Positions 51,996 to 61,162 of a stretch of 64,000 nucleotides of DNA are shown here, one piece after another. This DNA is from Thermococcus sp. LS1. GTDB taxonomy: Archaea > Methanobacteriota_B > Thermococci > Thermococcales > Thermococcaceae. The position numbers and the translations under genes were made by a program. Location of the stretch: NCBI RefSeq assembly GCF_012027395.1, contig NZ_SNUJ01000002.1, positions 62,001 to 126,000 on the forward strand, in the 5' to 3' direction. A model generated the notes under the pieces. It ran no database searches. It was not told where the DNA came from and saw only the letters and a list, made by a program, of their open reading frames with translations. Every line of letters begins with the position of its first letter. Within the stretch, counting starts at the first letter, position 1.

Positions 51996-54900
51996 ATGAA
52001 GGCCGTTTATCGAGAGATGTGCCCAAACTGCCTCGGTAGAATCTCGGACGAGAGGCTCTACCTGAAAAATCCCTGTAATGAGTGTCTCGACGAAACCGCT
52101 CACGCTGACTCTTATTTTGAGCTCATAACTGCTGTAAGAAATGCCCTCCAGCTGAAGGGCACGCTTAAGGAGTGGGAGAGGATATACGAACTTGAGAGTG
52201 GTGTGAGGGAAGTCGAAGCATTCTTCGAGAAGGCAACCGGCTTCACCTTCTGGAGCGCCCAGAGGACATGGGTCAAGAGGCTCCTCAAGGGTAGGAGCTT
52301 CTCAATAATAGCCCCGACCGGAATGGGCAAGAGCACCTTTGGCGCTTTCATGGCCCTCTGGCACGCCACCAAGGGCAAGAAGAGCTACATAGTGGTTCCG
52401 ACCACCCCGCTCGTCATCCAGACCGTCAAGAAAATCCAGGCAATAGCCGAGAAATCGGGCGTCCAAATCAACCTCGCCTACTACCACGGCAACCTGAGGA
52501 AGAAGGAAAAGGAGGAGATGCTGGCTAAAATCCAGAGCGGCGACTACGATATCCTCGTCACCAGCGCTCAATGGCTTGCGAGGAACTTCGACGAGAAGCT
52601 CAGGGGCAGGCGCTTCGACTTCATATTCGTTGACGACGTCGATGCCTTCCTAAAGGCGAGCAAGAACATAGACCGCTCGCTCCTACTTCTGGGCTTCACG
52701 GAGGAGGTAATTAACAAGGCTTGGGAGATAATAAGACTCAAGAAGAGCATGGCCAAATACATCAATGGCCGTGCTGAGGATAGAGACGAACGCTTGAAGG
52801 AGCTCAATGGGGAGATTGAGAAGCTCCAGCGCGAGATCGAGGAGTTTAAAGAGAAGAACGGCGTCGGCATAATGATAATTGCCTCAGCAACTGGAAGCGC
52901 CCGCGGCGATAGAATAAAGCTCTACCGCGAGTTGCTCGGCTTTGAGGTCGGAAGCGGCCGCTCGGCCTTGAGAAATGTTGTGGATAGTTATCTAATGCCC
53001 ACTAAGGACATCAAGGAGCACGTTGAGGAGCTCCTAACCCGTCTCGGAAAGGGTGGAATCATCTTCACGCCCATTGACCAGGGGTTAACCTACGCCGAGG
53101 AGCTGGCGAACTATCTAAAGGAGAAGGGCTTCCGTATCGAGCTGGTCTCATCAAAGAACAAGAAGGCGGTAGAGAAGTTTGAGAACGGCGAAGCTGACTA
53201 CCTCATCGGCTCGGCCACCTACTACGGCTCCCTCGTTAGGGGGCTTGACATGCCCCACCTCATACGTTACGCGGTATTCACCGGCGTTCCGAAGTTCCGC
53301 TTTTCCATAGACCTTGAGAGACCGACCATCTACCGCGCACTCGGCCTGCTGAGCGAGGTAATGGATTTCCTGAGCGACGAGCAGAGGAGGGAAGCGGAAA
53401 AGCTCCACGCGAGGCTTAGAAGGCTCATAAGGAACATTCCCCAGTTCGAGCTCCTCAAGATTGAGGAGGCTTTGGCCGAGGGCCTTCCGATAGACAACTC
53501 CTTCCACAACCACGTTCTCAACGTCTTCCGCGAGCTGGTGGAGTTTCTGAGGAAGGTCCTCCGCGACGGAGAAGTCCTCAGGAAGCTTGCCGAAGATCCG
53601 TTCATAAGCCTGAAGGAAGAGGGTGGAAAGTGGTACATCGAGATTCCTGACGTGAGAACTTACATACAGGCAACTGGAAGAACCAGCAGGCTCTTTGCGG
53701 GCGGAATTACCAAGGGTCTCAGCGTCCTCATAGTGGACAACGAGAAGGTCTTCAACGGCTTAGTGAGGCAGATGCGCTGGCGCTTCACGGAGTTCAAGAT
53801 GGTTCCCTTCGAGGAGCTGAACCTCGATGAAATCCTCAGGCAGATAGACGAGGACAGGGAGAAGGTCAGGCTCGTCATGGAGGGCAAGATAAGCGCCAAG
53901 GTTAAAGACCTCGTTAAGTCGGCCCTCATGATTGTCGAGAGTCCTAACAAGGCAAGGACGATAGCCAACTTCTTCGGCCAGCCCAGTAAGAGGCGCATTG
54001 GAGATCTAGTGGCCTACGAGGTAAGCATAGGCAACAGAATGCTCACCATTCTGGCCAGTGGCGGGCACATGTTCGACCTCGTTACGACTGAGGGCTATCA
54101 CGGTGTTCTGATTGAGGAGAAAGATGATATGCTTAAGTTCATCCCGGTTTACGACACCATCAAGCGCTGCCGCGACTGCGGACATCAGTTCGTTGACTGG
54201 GAGGAGAAAGGCATCTGTCCGCGTTGCGGCTCAACCAACGTCCGTGATGCCCTGGAGAACGTGAAGGCGATGCGCGAGATTGCCCAGGAGGTTGACGAGA
54301 TACTCATCGCCACGGACCCCGATACTGAGGGAGAGAAGATAGCCTGGGACATCAGGAATGTTCTCTCGCCCTACACACCCAATATCAAGCGCATAGAGTT
54401 CCACGAGGTTACGAGGCCAGCCATACTGAGGGCAATTGAAGAGGCTCGCGAGGTAAACGAGGGCCGCGTTAATGCCCAGCTTGTGAGGCGCATAGAGGAC
54501 AGGTGGATAGGATTCGAACTGAGCCAGGAACTCCAGAGGGTCTTCGAGAATCGCAACCTCTCCGCCGGAAGGGTTCAGACTCCTGTCCTTGGGTGGATAA
54601 TCGAGCGTTATAAGGAGTTTACCGAGAGTGAGACATACTTCCTCGGTTTGGCCCTCGAGAACGAGCTCAGTGTAACAATCGAACTCGGCAAAGATGCAAA
54701 AGAAGTTGAACCGCCAGAAGAGGTTCTCGTTGAAGATGTAAGCCTCGAGGAGCGCGAGTTGAATCCTGCTCCACCATACACAACCGATGCCATGCTAAAG
54801 GATGCATCAACATTCCTCAAGCTCTCTGCTCCTGAGACGATGCGCCTCGCTCAGGATCTCTTCGAGCTCGGTCTTATCACCTACCACAGAACAGACTCAA

Positions 54901-55661
54901 CCCATGTCAGCAACACGGGAATTGAGGTTGCCAAGGAGTACATCACCCAAGAAGTTGGTGAAGAGTACTTCAGGCCAAGGCCGTGGGGAGAGGAGGGAAC
55001 CCACGAGGCCATAAGGCCAACGCGGCCGATAGACACCGGTCGCTTGATGCAGCTCATCCGCGACGGCATAATCCAGCTCCCCAAGAACCTCACCAGGAAC
55101 CACTACCGGCTCTACGACATGATATTCAAGCGCTTCATGACGAGCCAGATGAAGTCGGCAAAAGTTCTCTACGAGAAGGCGGTAATCGATGCAAAAGTTG
55201 GGAAGGCCGAGATCGAAGGTTACGTGGAGGTAATTGAGGACGGCTGGACTAAGCTCAGAAGTCCGCCCATGAGGCAGCTCCCAAGACTTGAGAAGGGAGC
55301 CAGACTTAAGGTCGTCGAGGCAAAGAAGTGGAAGGCACCTAAGGTTTCACTCTACACCCAGGGAGACATAATAGCCCTCATGAAGGAGCGTAAGATTGGT
55401 AGGCCTTCGACCTACGCTAAAATCGTTCAGACACTCCTCCAGCGCTACTACGTCATAGAGACCCGTGGAAGGAAGAAGCTTGTGCCAACCGAGCAGGGTA
55501 TCAAGGTCTATCACTATCTCATAAGTAAATATAAGGAATTAGTCAGTGAGGAGAAGACAAGGGAGCTGGAGGAAATAATGGACATGATAGAGGAGAACAA
55601 GGCAGACTATCAGGAAGTGCTCAGAGGGCTCTACAGTGAGATACGGGAGTACTTGAAATGA
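51996..55661 (+). CDS. rgy: Reverse gyrase
   Basis: A 1221-residue fusion of an SF2 helicase-like module (about 1-640) and a type IA topoisomerase (about 641-1221) that introduces positive supercoils with ATP; found in all hyperthermophiles. N-terminal zinc finger [22 protein letters not shown], Walker [10 protein letters not shown] (K112), DEAD-like VDDVDAF (212-218), Toprim start [17 protein letters not shown] near 644, second zinc finger CRDCGHQF...CPRCG, DPDTEG and catalytic Y963 in [12 protein letters not shown]. No intein in this gene. TATA CTTATAAATC near 51950. Confidence 0.97.
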   Translation: MKAVYREMCPNCLGRISDERLYLKNPCNECLDETAHADSYFELITAVRNALQLKGTLKEWERIYELESGVREVEAFFEKATGFTFWSAQRTWVKRLLKGRSFSIIAPTGMGKSTFGAFMALWHATKGKKSYIVVPTTPLVIQTVKKIQAIAEKSGVQINLAYYHGNLRKKEKEEMLAKIQSGDYDILVTSAQWLARNFDEKLRGRRFDFIFVDDVDAFLKASKNIDRSLLLLGFTEEVINKAWEIIRLKKSMAKYINGRAEDRDERLKELNGEIEKLQREIEEFKEKNGVGIMIIASATGSARGDRIKLYRELLGFEVGSGRSALRNVVDSYLMPTKDIKEHVEELLTRLGKGGIIFTPIDQGLTYAEELANYLKEKGFRIELVSSKNKKAVEKFENGEADYLIGSATYYGSLVRGLDMPHLIRYAVFTGVPKFRFSIDLERPTIYRALGLLSEVMDFLSDEQRREAEKLHARLRRLIRNIPQFELLKIEEALAEGLPIDNSFHNHVLNVFRELVEFLRKVLRDGEVLRKLAEDPFISLKEEGGKWYIEIPDVRTYIQATGRTSRLFAGGITKGLSVLIVDNEKVFNGLVRQMRWRFTEFKMVPFEELNLDEILRQIDEDREKVRLVMEGKISAKVKDLVKSALMIVESPNKARTIANFFGQPSKRRIGDLVAYEVSIGNRMLTILASGGHMFDLVTTEGYHGVLIEEKDDMLKFIPVYDTIKRCRDCGHQFVDWEEKGICPRCGSTNVRDALENVKAMREIAQEVDEILIATDPDTEGEKIAWDIRNVLSPYTPNIKRIEFHEVTRPAILRAIEEAREVNEGRVNAQLVRRIEDRWIGFELSQELQRVFENRNLSAGRVQTPVLGWIIERYKEFTESETYFLGLALENELSVTIELGKDAKEVEPPEEVLVEDVSLEERELNPAPPYTTDAMLKDASTFLKLSAPETMRLAQDLFELGLITYHRTDSTHVSNTGIEVAKEYITQEVGEEYFRPRPWGEEGTHEAIRPTRPIDTGRLMQLIRDGIIQLPKNLTRNHYRLYDMIFKRFMTSQMKSAKVLYEKAVIDAKVGKAEIEGYVEVIEDGWTKLRSPPMRQLPRLEKGARLKVVEAKKWKAPKVSLYTQGDIIALMKERKIGRPSTYAKIVQTLLQRYYVIETRGRKKLVPTEQGIKVYHYLISKYKELVSEEKTRELEEIMDMIEENKADYQEVLRGLYSEIREYLK

Positions 55662-56008
55662 GTCGGCATCAGGATGATATTGGTAACGTCCTTTCTAGTT
55701 TTTGTGAGTTTGTTTTTGCACCTATTTCCCTTAATATGGTTTCAATTCCAAAATTGGGCAAATTCCGGGGTTGGTATATATCCAGGTTATTGCAAATTCT
55801 CTAAAAACATCACATTTTGTCGTATTTTTTGTTGTTATCAATTCATTTAGTACCCCATCCTTGGCCATAAGTTTGCTTTTCAGTAAAACCAAAAATTTTA
55901 AAATCTCTATGTAGTAATAGGTTTGCATGTACATGCAACGGCCGTAATATCCAGTGAAGTCATTGCCGAATAATCTTCGAGGCATAACCTGAAACACTAA
56001 CGACACGT
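55662..56008. other. AT-rich gene-free stretch upstream of trmBL2
   Basis: It holds TATA-like GGTATATATCC (about 55773-55783), AATTTTAAAA (55893-55902) and ATTTATATG (56016-56024), the 16-bp palindrome at 55923-55938, and long A/T runs. A minus-strand frame of 91 codons (55731-56006) has no convincing ribosome-binding site and unusual composition; I regard it as doubtful. Confidence 0.5.
55923..55938. promoter_or_regulatory. Perfect 16-bp palindrome upstream of trmBL2
   Basis: TTGCATGTACATGCAA is fully self-complementary. It lies about 80 bp upstream of the main trmBL2 TATA box and 21-36 bp downstream of AATTTTAAAA, so it could overlap a start site of an upstream promoter. Candidate operator; the binding protein is not known. 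Confidence 0.5.
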
Positions 56009-56068
56009 GGAAAAAATTTATATGTGATTAAATCCACAAATAAAATAGAAAATGTGGTGGTGGTAAGA

Positions 56069-56863
56069 ATGGTTAAGGACAGGATGGTAGAGCTCCTTCA
56101 GGAGCACTTTGAGTTGAACCTCTACGAGGCCAGAGCGTACGTGGCACTGGTTGGCTTCGGTGTTCTTACCCCTGCCGAGCTGGCCAGTGTTTCAGAGGTT
56201 CCGGCTCCAAGAACCTATGACGTTCTCAGGAGCCTCGAGAAGAAGGGTTTCGCCATAAGCCAGCCCGGTAAGGTCAACAAGTACAGGCCAGTTCACCCCC
56301 AGAACATTCTCGAGAAGTTCATCGAGGAGTGGCAGGAGCGCGTCGCTGAGGAGCTTGAGGCTAAGAAGAAGGCAAAGGAGGAGCTCCTCGAGCTCATGAG
56401 CCCGCTTATTGAGACCGAGATTCCGAAGTACGGCGTCGAGAAGGTCTGGGTCGTCAGGGGTATAAGGAACGCCACGCTCAAGACCAAGGAGATGTTTGAG
56501 GAGGTCAAGGAGCAGATTCTCCTGGCTGACGACGGCTACATCGCCATCAACCTCGAGAGCGACATCCTCAAGGCCATCGACAACGGCGCCAAGGCCAAGA
56601 TAATCGTCACCGAGAACGTCTACCACAGGCTCAGCACTTCAAAGATACTCGACTACTACAAGGCCGGCAAGCTTGAGCTCAAGGTCATCGACAAGCTCGA
56701 GCTTCCGATGCTCATCTGCGACGATGAGGTCTTCTTTGCCCTTGAGGACATGGCTGCCAGGTACTTCAACTACGAGACCCAGATCTGGATCAAGGACTTC
56801 CGCGTCAAGGCCCTCTTTGAGAGCAAGTTCAACGAGTACTGGAAGAAGGCAAAGAAGGTCTGA
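56069..56863 (+). CDS. trmBL2: TrmBL2, abundant chromosomal DNA-binding protein
   Basis: A 264-residue TrmB-like protein (exact size of the T. kodakarensis and P. furiosus proteins). The winged helix is LQEHFELNLYEARAYVALVG and VSEVPAPRTYDVLRSLEKKG, then the coiled dimerisation helix (QERVAEELEAKKKAKEELLE) and a shortened C-terminal domain without a sugar-binding site. It coats DNA in thick filaments in T. kodakarensis and affects chromatin and gene expression. It follows reverse gyrase, as in P. furiosus. Start ATG at 56069 after GGTGGTAAGA; TATA ATTTATATG at 56016-56024. Confidence 0.93.
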   Translation: MVKDRMVELLQEHFELNLYEARAYVALVGFGVLTPAELASVSEVPAPRTYDVLRSLEKKGFAISQPGKVNKYRPVHPQNILEKFIEEWQERVAEELEAKKKAKEELLELMSPLIETEIPKYGVEKVWVVRGIRNATLKTKEMFEEVKEQILLADDGYIAINLESDILKAIDNGAKAKIIVTENVYHRLSTSKILDYYKAGKLELKVIDKLELPMLICDDEVFFALEDMAARYFNYETQIWIKDFRVKALFESKFNEYWKKAKKV

Positions 56864-56947
56864 TTTCCTTTCCCTTTCTCTACGTTTTCCGAATCAACCC
56901 AGTGCCAATTTTCTGCGTTTGAACCCATTAGAAGAGAAAAGAAGGGC

Positions 56948-57160
56948 TCAGACGTACTTAAACTCTTCCTCTTTTTCGTCCTTCTCTTTAATCTTCCAGA
57001 AGAGTTTTCCGTCCTTCTGATAACTCTCGACCTTACCTTGCTCAAGGAAGCGGAGCAGGTAGCGTCTCACTTCCATCTTTGGGAGCTTGGTAATCTCCGC
57101 TATTTCCTCGATGGTCTTTGGACCTTCCTCCAGGGCCTTCATAACCCTGACGTTCTTCAT
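56948..57160 (-). CDS. Small winged-helix protein
   Basis: A 70-residue DNA-binding-type protein with a helix-turn-helix (KTIEEIAEITKLPKMEVRRY) and a wing (KVESYQKDGKLFWKI). It overlaps the previous gene by 4 nt (ATGA) behind GGAGGGAGGAG. Third gene of a minus-strand operon with the zinc-ribbon and arginase-fold genes. No partner known; it may regulate its own operon. Confidence 0.8.
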   Translation of the reverse strand: MKNVRVMKALEEGPKTIEEIAEITKLPKMEVRRYLLRFLEQGKVESYQKDGKLFWKIKEKDEKEEEFKYV

Positions 57161-57486
57161 TCTCCTCCCTCCAGTTTCCTGTATCTCTCCAACAGTTCGA
57201 TTATCTTCTCCATAACTCTTAAGTGTTTTTCAAGTTCGGCAAGGTCCTCGGGCATGGAATTTGCCAGTTCGTTAAGCTTCTCCATGAGCCTCTCCTCGAT
57301 GCCTTCCATCTCGGCCTTCCTCTGCTTTGCTCTGTGCTCGCATATGGGGCAGAAAACCCTTCCGTCCTTTTCAAAGAGTGGAGAGCCACACTTGGGGCAG
57401 TGTCTGTCGAGCATCTTTGCCCCGGAAAGCATCAGCGGCATGAGGACGGTTCTCATTTCCTCCTCCGTGGGTCCCTTCAGTGCCAT
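57157..57486 (-). CDS. Zinc-ribbon protein of the Sjogren's syndrome/scleroderma autoantigen 1 family
   Basis: A 109-residue protein with a CPKCGSPLFEKDGRVFCPICEH zinc ribbon at about residues 30-49 and a long C-terminal coiled helix (LAELEKHLRVMEKIIELLER). The human homolog is autoantigen p27; the archaeal function is not known. The ATG at 57486 follows GGTGAT 3 nt away and starts 4 nt past the preceding stop. Confidence 0.85.
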   Translation of the reverse strand: MALKGPTEEEMRTVLMPLMLSGAKMLDRHCPKCGSPLFEKDGRVFCPICEHRAKQRKAEMEGIEERLMEKLNELANSMPEDLAELEKHLRVMEKIIELLERYRKLEGGE

Positions 57487-57490
57487 CCCA

Positions 57491-58216
57491 TCACCCCATT
57501 AGCAGCTGGAAGACCTCAACGAAGGCCTTCTTCCCGAGGCGGGAGCGCCTTATCCTGTCAGATACCTCGGCTATGTCAAAGGCAACTATCTTGAAGTTCC
57601 TCTTTATTTTCTCGAGAATTTCCAAGAGTTCTTCAAGGCTCAGCTCCCCGTGCTGGAAGCGGGCTATCCTGTACTCTGGCTTCAGGACGTCCATGTCGAC
57701 AGTCAGGTAAATCTCATCGCCGAGATACTTCTTAGTCTCAGCCAGTATCTCGTCGAGCGAGTTGGTCTGTAAGTTCTTGTATGCCCTCCACTTCCCCCGG
57801 ACCTTCCTGCTCCTTAGCAAAGCCGGGAAGATTTTAACCCTCCTCGTCCAGAGCTGGGTTCTCTCCGTTGTCGGGATCATTAAAACCGGGGCAAGAACAA
57901 CGGCGCGGTTAAGGATGTGCTCCTCGAGGGCATAAGCGAGCCACGAGCCGTGGTCAAGGTAGTCGTGCATCAGATCGGTATGAGCGTCGAGACTTATCAG
58001 AGAGCCCGGCTTGAGCTTCTCCACGATGCCATATGTGGCAAGATGATCCCCTATTATGTAGGCCTTGTCCTGGGGGATCCTTTCAGCCAGAAGTTCGACT
58101 CTGCTCGATTCGACTATCATGTAGTCCTCTATGAGCTTGTTCCTTCTAAGAAGTTGCAGAACGTAGAGAACACCGTCGCGGTTGGGCTTCTCGCCGAAGG
58201 GGATGAACGTTACCAT
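57491..58216 (-). CDS. Arginase/agmatinase-fold (ureohydrolase) protein
   Basis: A 241-residue protein with the metal-binding motifs of the ureohydrolase superfamily: IIGDHLATYG, SLDAHTDLMHDYLDHGS, LTVDMDVL and VAFDIAEVSD. All Mn-ligating Asp/His positions can be matched, but the segment that recognises guanidino substrates is shortened, so the substrate is uncertain: agmatine or a deacetylase substrate. First gene of its operon; TATA TTTAAAAG near 58247; ATG 58216 after GGTGG. Confidence 0.82.
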   Translation of the reverse strand: MVTFIPFGEKPNRDGVLYVLQLLRRNKLIEDYMIVESSRVELLAERIPQDKAYIIGDHLATYGIVEKLKPGSLISLDAHTDLMHDYLDHGSWLAYALEEHILNRAVVLAPVLMIPTTERTQLWTRRVKIFPALLRSRKVRGKWRAYKNLQTNSLDEILAETKKYLGDEIYLTVDMDVLKPEYRIARFQHGELSLEELLEILEKIKRNFKIVAFDIAEVSDRIRRSRLGKKAFVEVFQLLMG

Positions 58217-58354
58217 GATTCCACCCCTCGAGAGTTGGCCTCCTCCCTTTTAAACCTTGGTAAGGTCTTTCGACAAAATCATGTTAAATTTTGACGCCAA
58301 ACTTTAAAAAGTAGCCCTCTGAGATTAAAACGAAAACTCCTTGGAGGCGAGGAG

Positions 58355-59575
58355 ATGATACTCCAGGTTGCCCTTGACTTAACTGACATTGAGCAGGCAA
58401 TTTCTATCGCTGAGAAGGCCGCTAAAGGTGGCGCTCACTGGCTTGAGGTTGGAACTCCCCTCATCAAGAAGGAAGGCATGCGCGCCGTTGAGCTTCTCAA
58501 GAGGCGCTTCCCGGACAGGAAGATCGTCGCGGACCTGAAGACCATGGACACCGGTGCCCTGGAAGTCGAGATGGCAGCTAGGCACGGTGCCGATGTTGTT
58601 TCTATCCTCGGTGTTGCCGACGACAAGACCATCAAGGATGCCGTCGACGTCGCCAGGAGATATGGAATCCGGATCATGGTAGATTTAATCGGCGTTAAGG
58701 ACAAGGTCAAGCGCGCCAAGGAACTTGAGAAGATGGGCGTTCACTACATCCTTGTCCACACGGGCATAGACGAGCAGGTCCAGGGCAAGAGCCCGCTGGA
58801 GGATCTTGAGAAAGTCGTCAAGGCCGTCAGAGTTCCTGTAGCTGTTGCCGGCGGCTTGAACCTCGAGACCATCCCGAAGGTCATAGAGCTCGGTGCGACG
58901 ATAATCATAGTTGGCGGAGCCATAACCAAGGCGAAGGACCCTGAGGACGTCACTAGGAATATAATCGATCTCTTCTGGGGCGAGTACATGATGACCATCA
59001 GGAAGGCCATGACTGATATCCTGGAGCACATCAACCAAGTTGCTGAGAGCATCAAGCTCGAGCAGGTCAGGGGCTTTGTCGATGCCATGATCGGAGCCAA
59101 CAAGATATTCATCTACGGTGCCGGAAGGAGCGGTTTGGTCGGAAAGGCCTTCGCAATGAGGCTCATGCACCTCGACTTCAACGTCTATGTCGTCGGTGAG
59201 ACAATAACCCCTGCCTTCGAGCCGGGAGACCTTCTCATAGCCATCAGCGGTTCAGGCGAGACCAAGAGCATCGTCGATGCCGCGGAAATAGCCAAGAGGC
59301 AGGGTGGAAAGGTCGTAGCAATAACCTCCTATGCCAACTCGACCCTTGGAAAGCTCTCCGATGTTGTCGTTGAGATACCTGGAAGAACGAAAGCTGACAT
59401 ACCGACGGACTATATCGCCAGGCAGATGCTCACCAAGTACAAGTGGATAGCGCCGATGGGCACTCTCTTCGAGGACTCCACCATGATATTCCTTGACGGC
59501 ATAATAGCTCTCCTAATGGCCACCTTCCAGAAGACCGAAAAGGATATGAAGAAGAAGCATGCGACCCTTGAGTAA
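58355..59575 (+). CDS. Fused 3-hexulose-6-phosphate synthase / 6-phospho-3-hexuloisomerase
   Basis: A 406-residue bifunctional enzyme of the ribulose monophosphate pathway. Residues 1-210 are HPS (LQVALDLTDIEQAISIAEKA, then IVADLKTMDTGALEVEMAAR), residues about 215-406 are PHI, a SIS-domain isomerase (FIYGAGRSGLVGKAFAMRLM, AISGSGETKSIVDAA). Archaea use it in reverse to make ribulose 5-phosphate from fructose 6-phosphate. Thermococcales often have the fusion. First gene of a plus-strand operon reaching 62598. ATG at 58355 after GGAGGCGAGG; TATA CTTTAAAAA near 58304. Confidence 0.96.
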   Translation: MILQVALDLTDIEQAISIAEKAAKGGAHWLEVGTPLIKKEGMRAVELLKRRFPDRKIVADLKTMDTGALEVEMAARHGADVVSILGVADDKTIKDAVDVARRYGIRIMVDLIGVKDKVKRAKELEKMGVHYILVHTGIDEQVQGKSPLEDLEKVVKAVRVPVAVAGGLNLETIPKVIELGATIIIVGGAITKAKDPEDVTRNIIDLFWGEYMMTIRKAMTDILEHINQVAESIKLEQVRGFVDAMIGANKIFIYGAGRSGLVGKAFAMRLMHLDFNVYVVGETITPAFEPGDLLIAISGSGETKSIVDAAEIAKRQGGKVVAITSYANSTLGKLSDVVVEIPGRTKADIPTDYIARQMLTKYKWIAPMGTLFEDSTMIFLDGIIALLMATFQKTEKDMKKKHATLE

Positions 59576-59584
59576 GGGGTCGCC

Positions 59585-60337
59585 ATGCCGTCTTTTACCC
59601 ATCTTTTTGTAGGAATAGGGAGCACGGGAGCGAGGATAGTCAACAGCATACGCGCAGATGGAATCGTAAAGGTAACTGTCAATCCAGCCTACTACCTCCT
59701 TCCCCGCTCCGATAAGTATGAGGAGCGCCTCAGGAACTTCTTCTCCAGCCTTCCGAAGAACACTTTCCTGTGGCTCGTTTTCGATGACAAGGAGGTAAAC
59801 CACGAACTCATGGAGATAATCGTTGAGAGTGCTCCGAGCGATACCATAAAGCTCGCCTATGTCCTGACCCCAAGAAAGGAGCTGGTTACCGGAAAGAAGC
59901 CCGAATGGGCCGAGCCGTTTGAGACTGTGTTCTATGATTCCCTCTGGGACTTCCTCAGGGAGAGCGATTCCTTATCACTAGCCTTCAGCAGGGCCTCCGA
60001 GAACATCGCCGAGATGTTCTCCAAGCTCTACTACTACCTTGAGACCCAGATGCTGGTTAACATAGACTATGCAGACCTGTTCAACATGATACGCGGAGGG
60101 AACGTTGGGATCCTGCGCCTCCTTGACCGAGTAGACTTCAACTGGCACTGGGGCATCTGGGACCGGGGTCTAATTGGAATTCTCGTTGGCAGGGAGTTCC
60201 CGCTCAAGGACGCTCACGAGATACTCGGCCGCTTCCAAGATATACTTAAGGAGAAAGACATAATATGGGGCGTCGTTATGGACGACGAGCTGACGAGGGA
60301 GGTCGAAATACTGGCGTTGCTCGTTAAGAGGTGGTAG
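59585..60337 (+). CDS. Divergent FtsZ-fold protein without the GTP-binding signature
   Basis: A 250-residue protein alignable with FtsZ of this same window. The T1-like loop LFVGIGSTGARIVNSI (residues 7-22) resembles [15 protein letters not shown]. Residues 157-165 read LVNIDYADL, aligned without gaps to Fts[10 protein letters not shown], so the T7-loop Asp pair is kept (D161, D164). The end, IIWGVVMDDELTREVEIL, matches Fts[19 protein letters not shown]. The GGGTGTG tubulin signature is replaced by WLVFDDKEVNHEL, and the protein is about 120 residues shorter than FtsZ. Nine nt after HPS-PHI, one nt before a HAD gene. I infer a pseudo-FtsZ that may interact with FtsZ; no nucleotide binding is predicted. 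Confidence 0.8.
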   Translation: MPSFTHLFVGIGSTGARIVNSIRADGIVKVTVNPAYYLLPRSDKYEERLRNFFSSLPKNTFLWLVFDDKEVNHELMEIIVESAPSDTIKLAYVLTPRKELVTGKKPEWAEPFETVFYDSLWDFLRESDSLSLAFSRASENIAEMFSKLYYYLETQMLVNIDYADLFNMIRGGNVGILRLLDRVDFNWHWGIWDRGLIGILVGREFPLKDAHEILGRFQDILKEKDIIWGVVMDDELTREVEILALLVKRW

Positions 60338-60338
60338 A

Positions 60339-60983
60339 ATGGAGGCCATTCTCTTCGATATCGATGGGACGATACTCACTGAGGAGCCTCTGATAATGCT
60401 CTTCCTTCCACAGGTCTACGATAAGCTCTCTAGAAAGCTTGGAATCAGCAAGGACGAGGCCAGGGAGAGGTTCCTCGCAGAGATACTCGGCAGGAGGGAC
60501 AGTTACGACTGGCACGATTGGAACTTCTTTTTCAAACTGTTTGACCTCGATTTGAAATACGAGGAGCTTCTCGAGAGGTATCCCCACAAACTTCAGGTTT
60601 ATCCGGACACCATTCCTACCCTGGAATGGCTGAGGGATACCGGCTATAAGCTTGGTGTTGTGACGAGCGGGCCGAAATATCAGAGGCTCAAGCTTAAGCT
60701 CGCCGGTCTTCTGGATTACTTCGACGTCGTCATTACGCGGGACGACGTCAACGCCATAAAACCCGAGCCTAAAATCTTCCTCTACACCATTGAAATGCTC
60801 GGAGTCGAGCCCGGCGAAGCCGTTATGGTCGGCGACTCCCTCAGCCAAGACGTTTATGGCGCCAAGAGCGTCGGTATGACCGCAGTGTGGATAAACCGTA
60901 ATGGTGATATGGGCTACAACATGGCCGATTACGAGATTAGAACCCTTTACGAGCTTAGAAAGGTTTTAGGTGGTGAAAGATGA
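60339..60983 (+). CDS. HAD-superfamily phosphatase
   Basis: A 214-residue HAD hydrolase with catalytic nucleophile D7 in AILFDIDGTIL, motif II LGVVTSGPK, motif III lysine in DDVNAIKPEPKIF and motif IV VMVGDSLSQDVYGAK. Such enzymes act on sugar phosphates or nucleotides; substrate unknown. Adjacent stop and start suggest coupling with the FtsZ-like gene. GGTGGTAG precedes the ATG at 60339. Confidence 0.9.
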   Translation: MEAILFDIDGTILTEEPLIMLFLPQVYDKLSRKLGISKDEARERFLAEILGRRDSYDWHDWNFFFKLFDLDLKYEELLERYPHKLQVYPDTIPTLEWLRDTGYKLGVVTSGPKYQRLKLKLAGLLDYFDVVITRDDVNAIKPEPKIFLYTIEMLGVEPGEAVMVGDSLSQDVYGAKSVGMTAVWINRNGDMGYNMADYEIRTLYELRKVLGGER

Positions 60984-61159
60984 AGGAAATATTCAATGCT
61001 AAGGGCCTTTTTGTTAAGTATACCGAAAAGAAGGTGAAGCTCGAGAACGGCGACGAACTGACCCACAGGAGCGAAGAACCGACGGAGCTCTGGTGGAGGC
61101 TGAAGGAAGCTGTAAAGGGCAAGAAGGTTAGAATCGTCGTCTATGAGATCGAGGAATGA
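60980..61159 (+). CDS. Small conserved-looking protein, 59 residues
   Basis: Starts MKEIFNAKGLFVKYTEKKVK and continues to EIEE*. It overlaps the HAD gene by 4 nt (ATGA) behind AGGTGGTGAAAG, and the next gene begins 4 nt after its stop. Charged, no cysteines, one beta/alpha domain. The tight coupling supports coding. Family not recognised. Confidence 0.72.
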   Translation: MKEIFNAKGLFVKYTEKKVKLENGDELTHRSEEPTELWWRLKEAVKGKKVRIVVYEIEE

Positions 61160-61162
61160 GCC

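Noticed and set aside
51996-55661. Intein in reverse gyrase
   Set aside because: The frame is continuous with no intein blocks and the catalytic sites are uninterrupted.
55731-56006. Minus-strand 91-codon frame upstream of trmBL2
   Set aside because: AT-rich, no convincing ribosome-binding site, composition unlike neighbours, overlaps the regulatory region. Kept only as a doubtful note.
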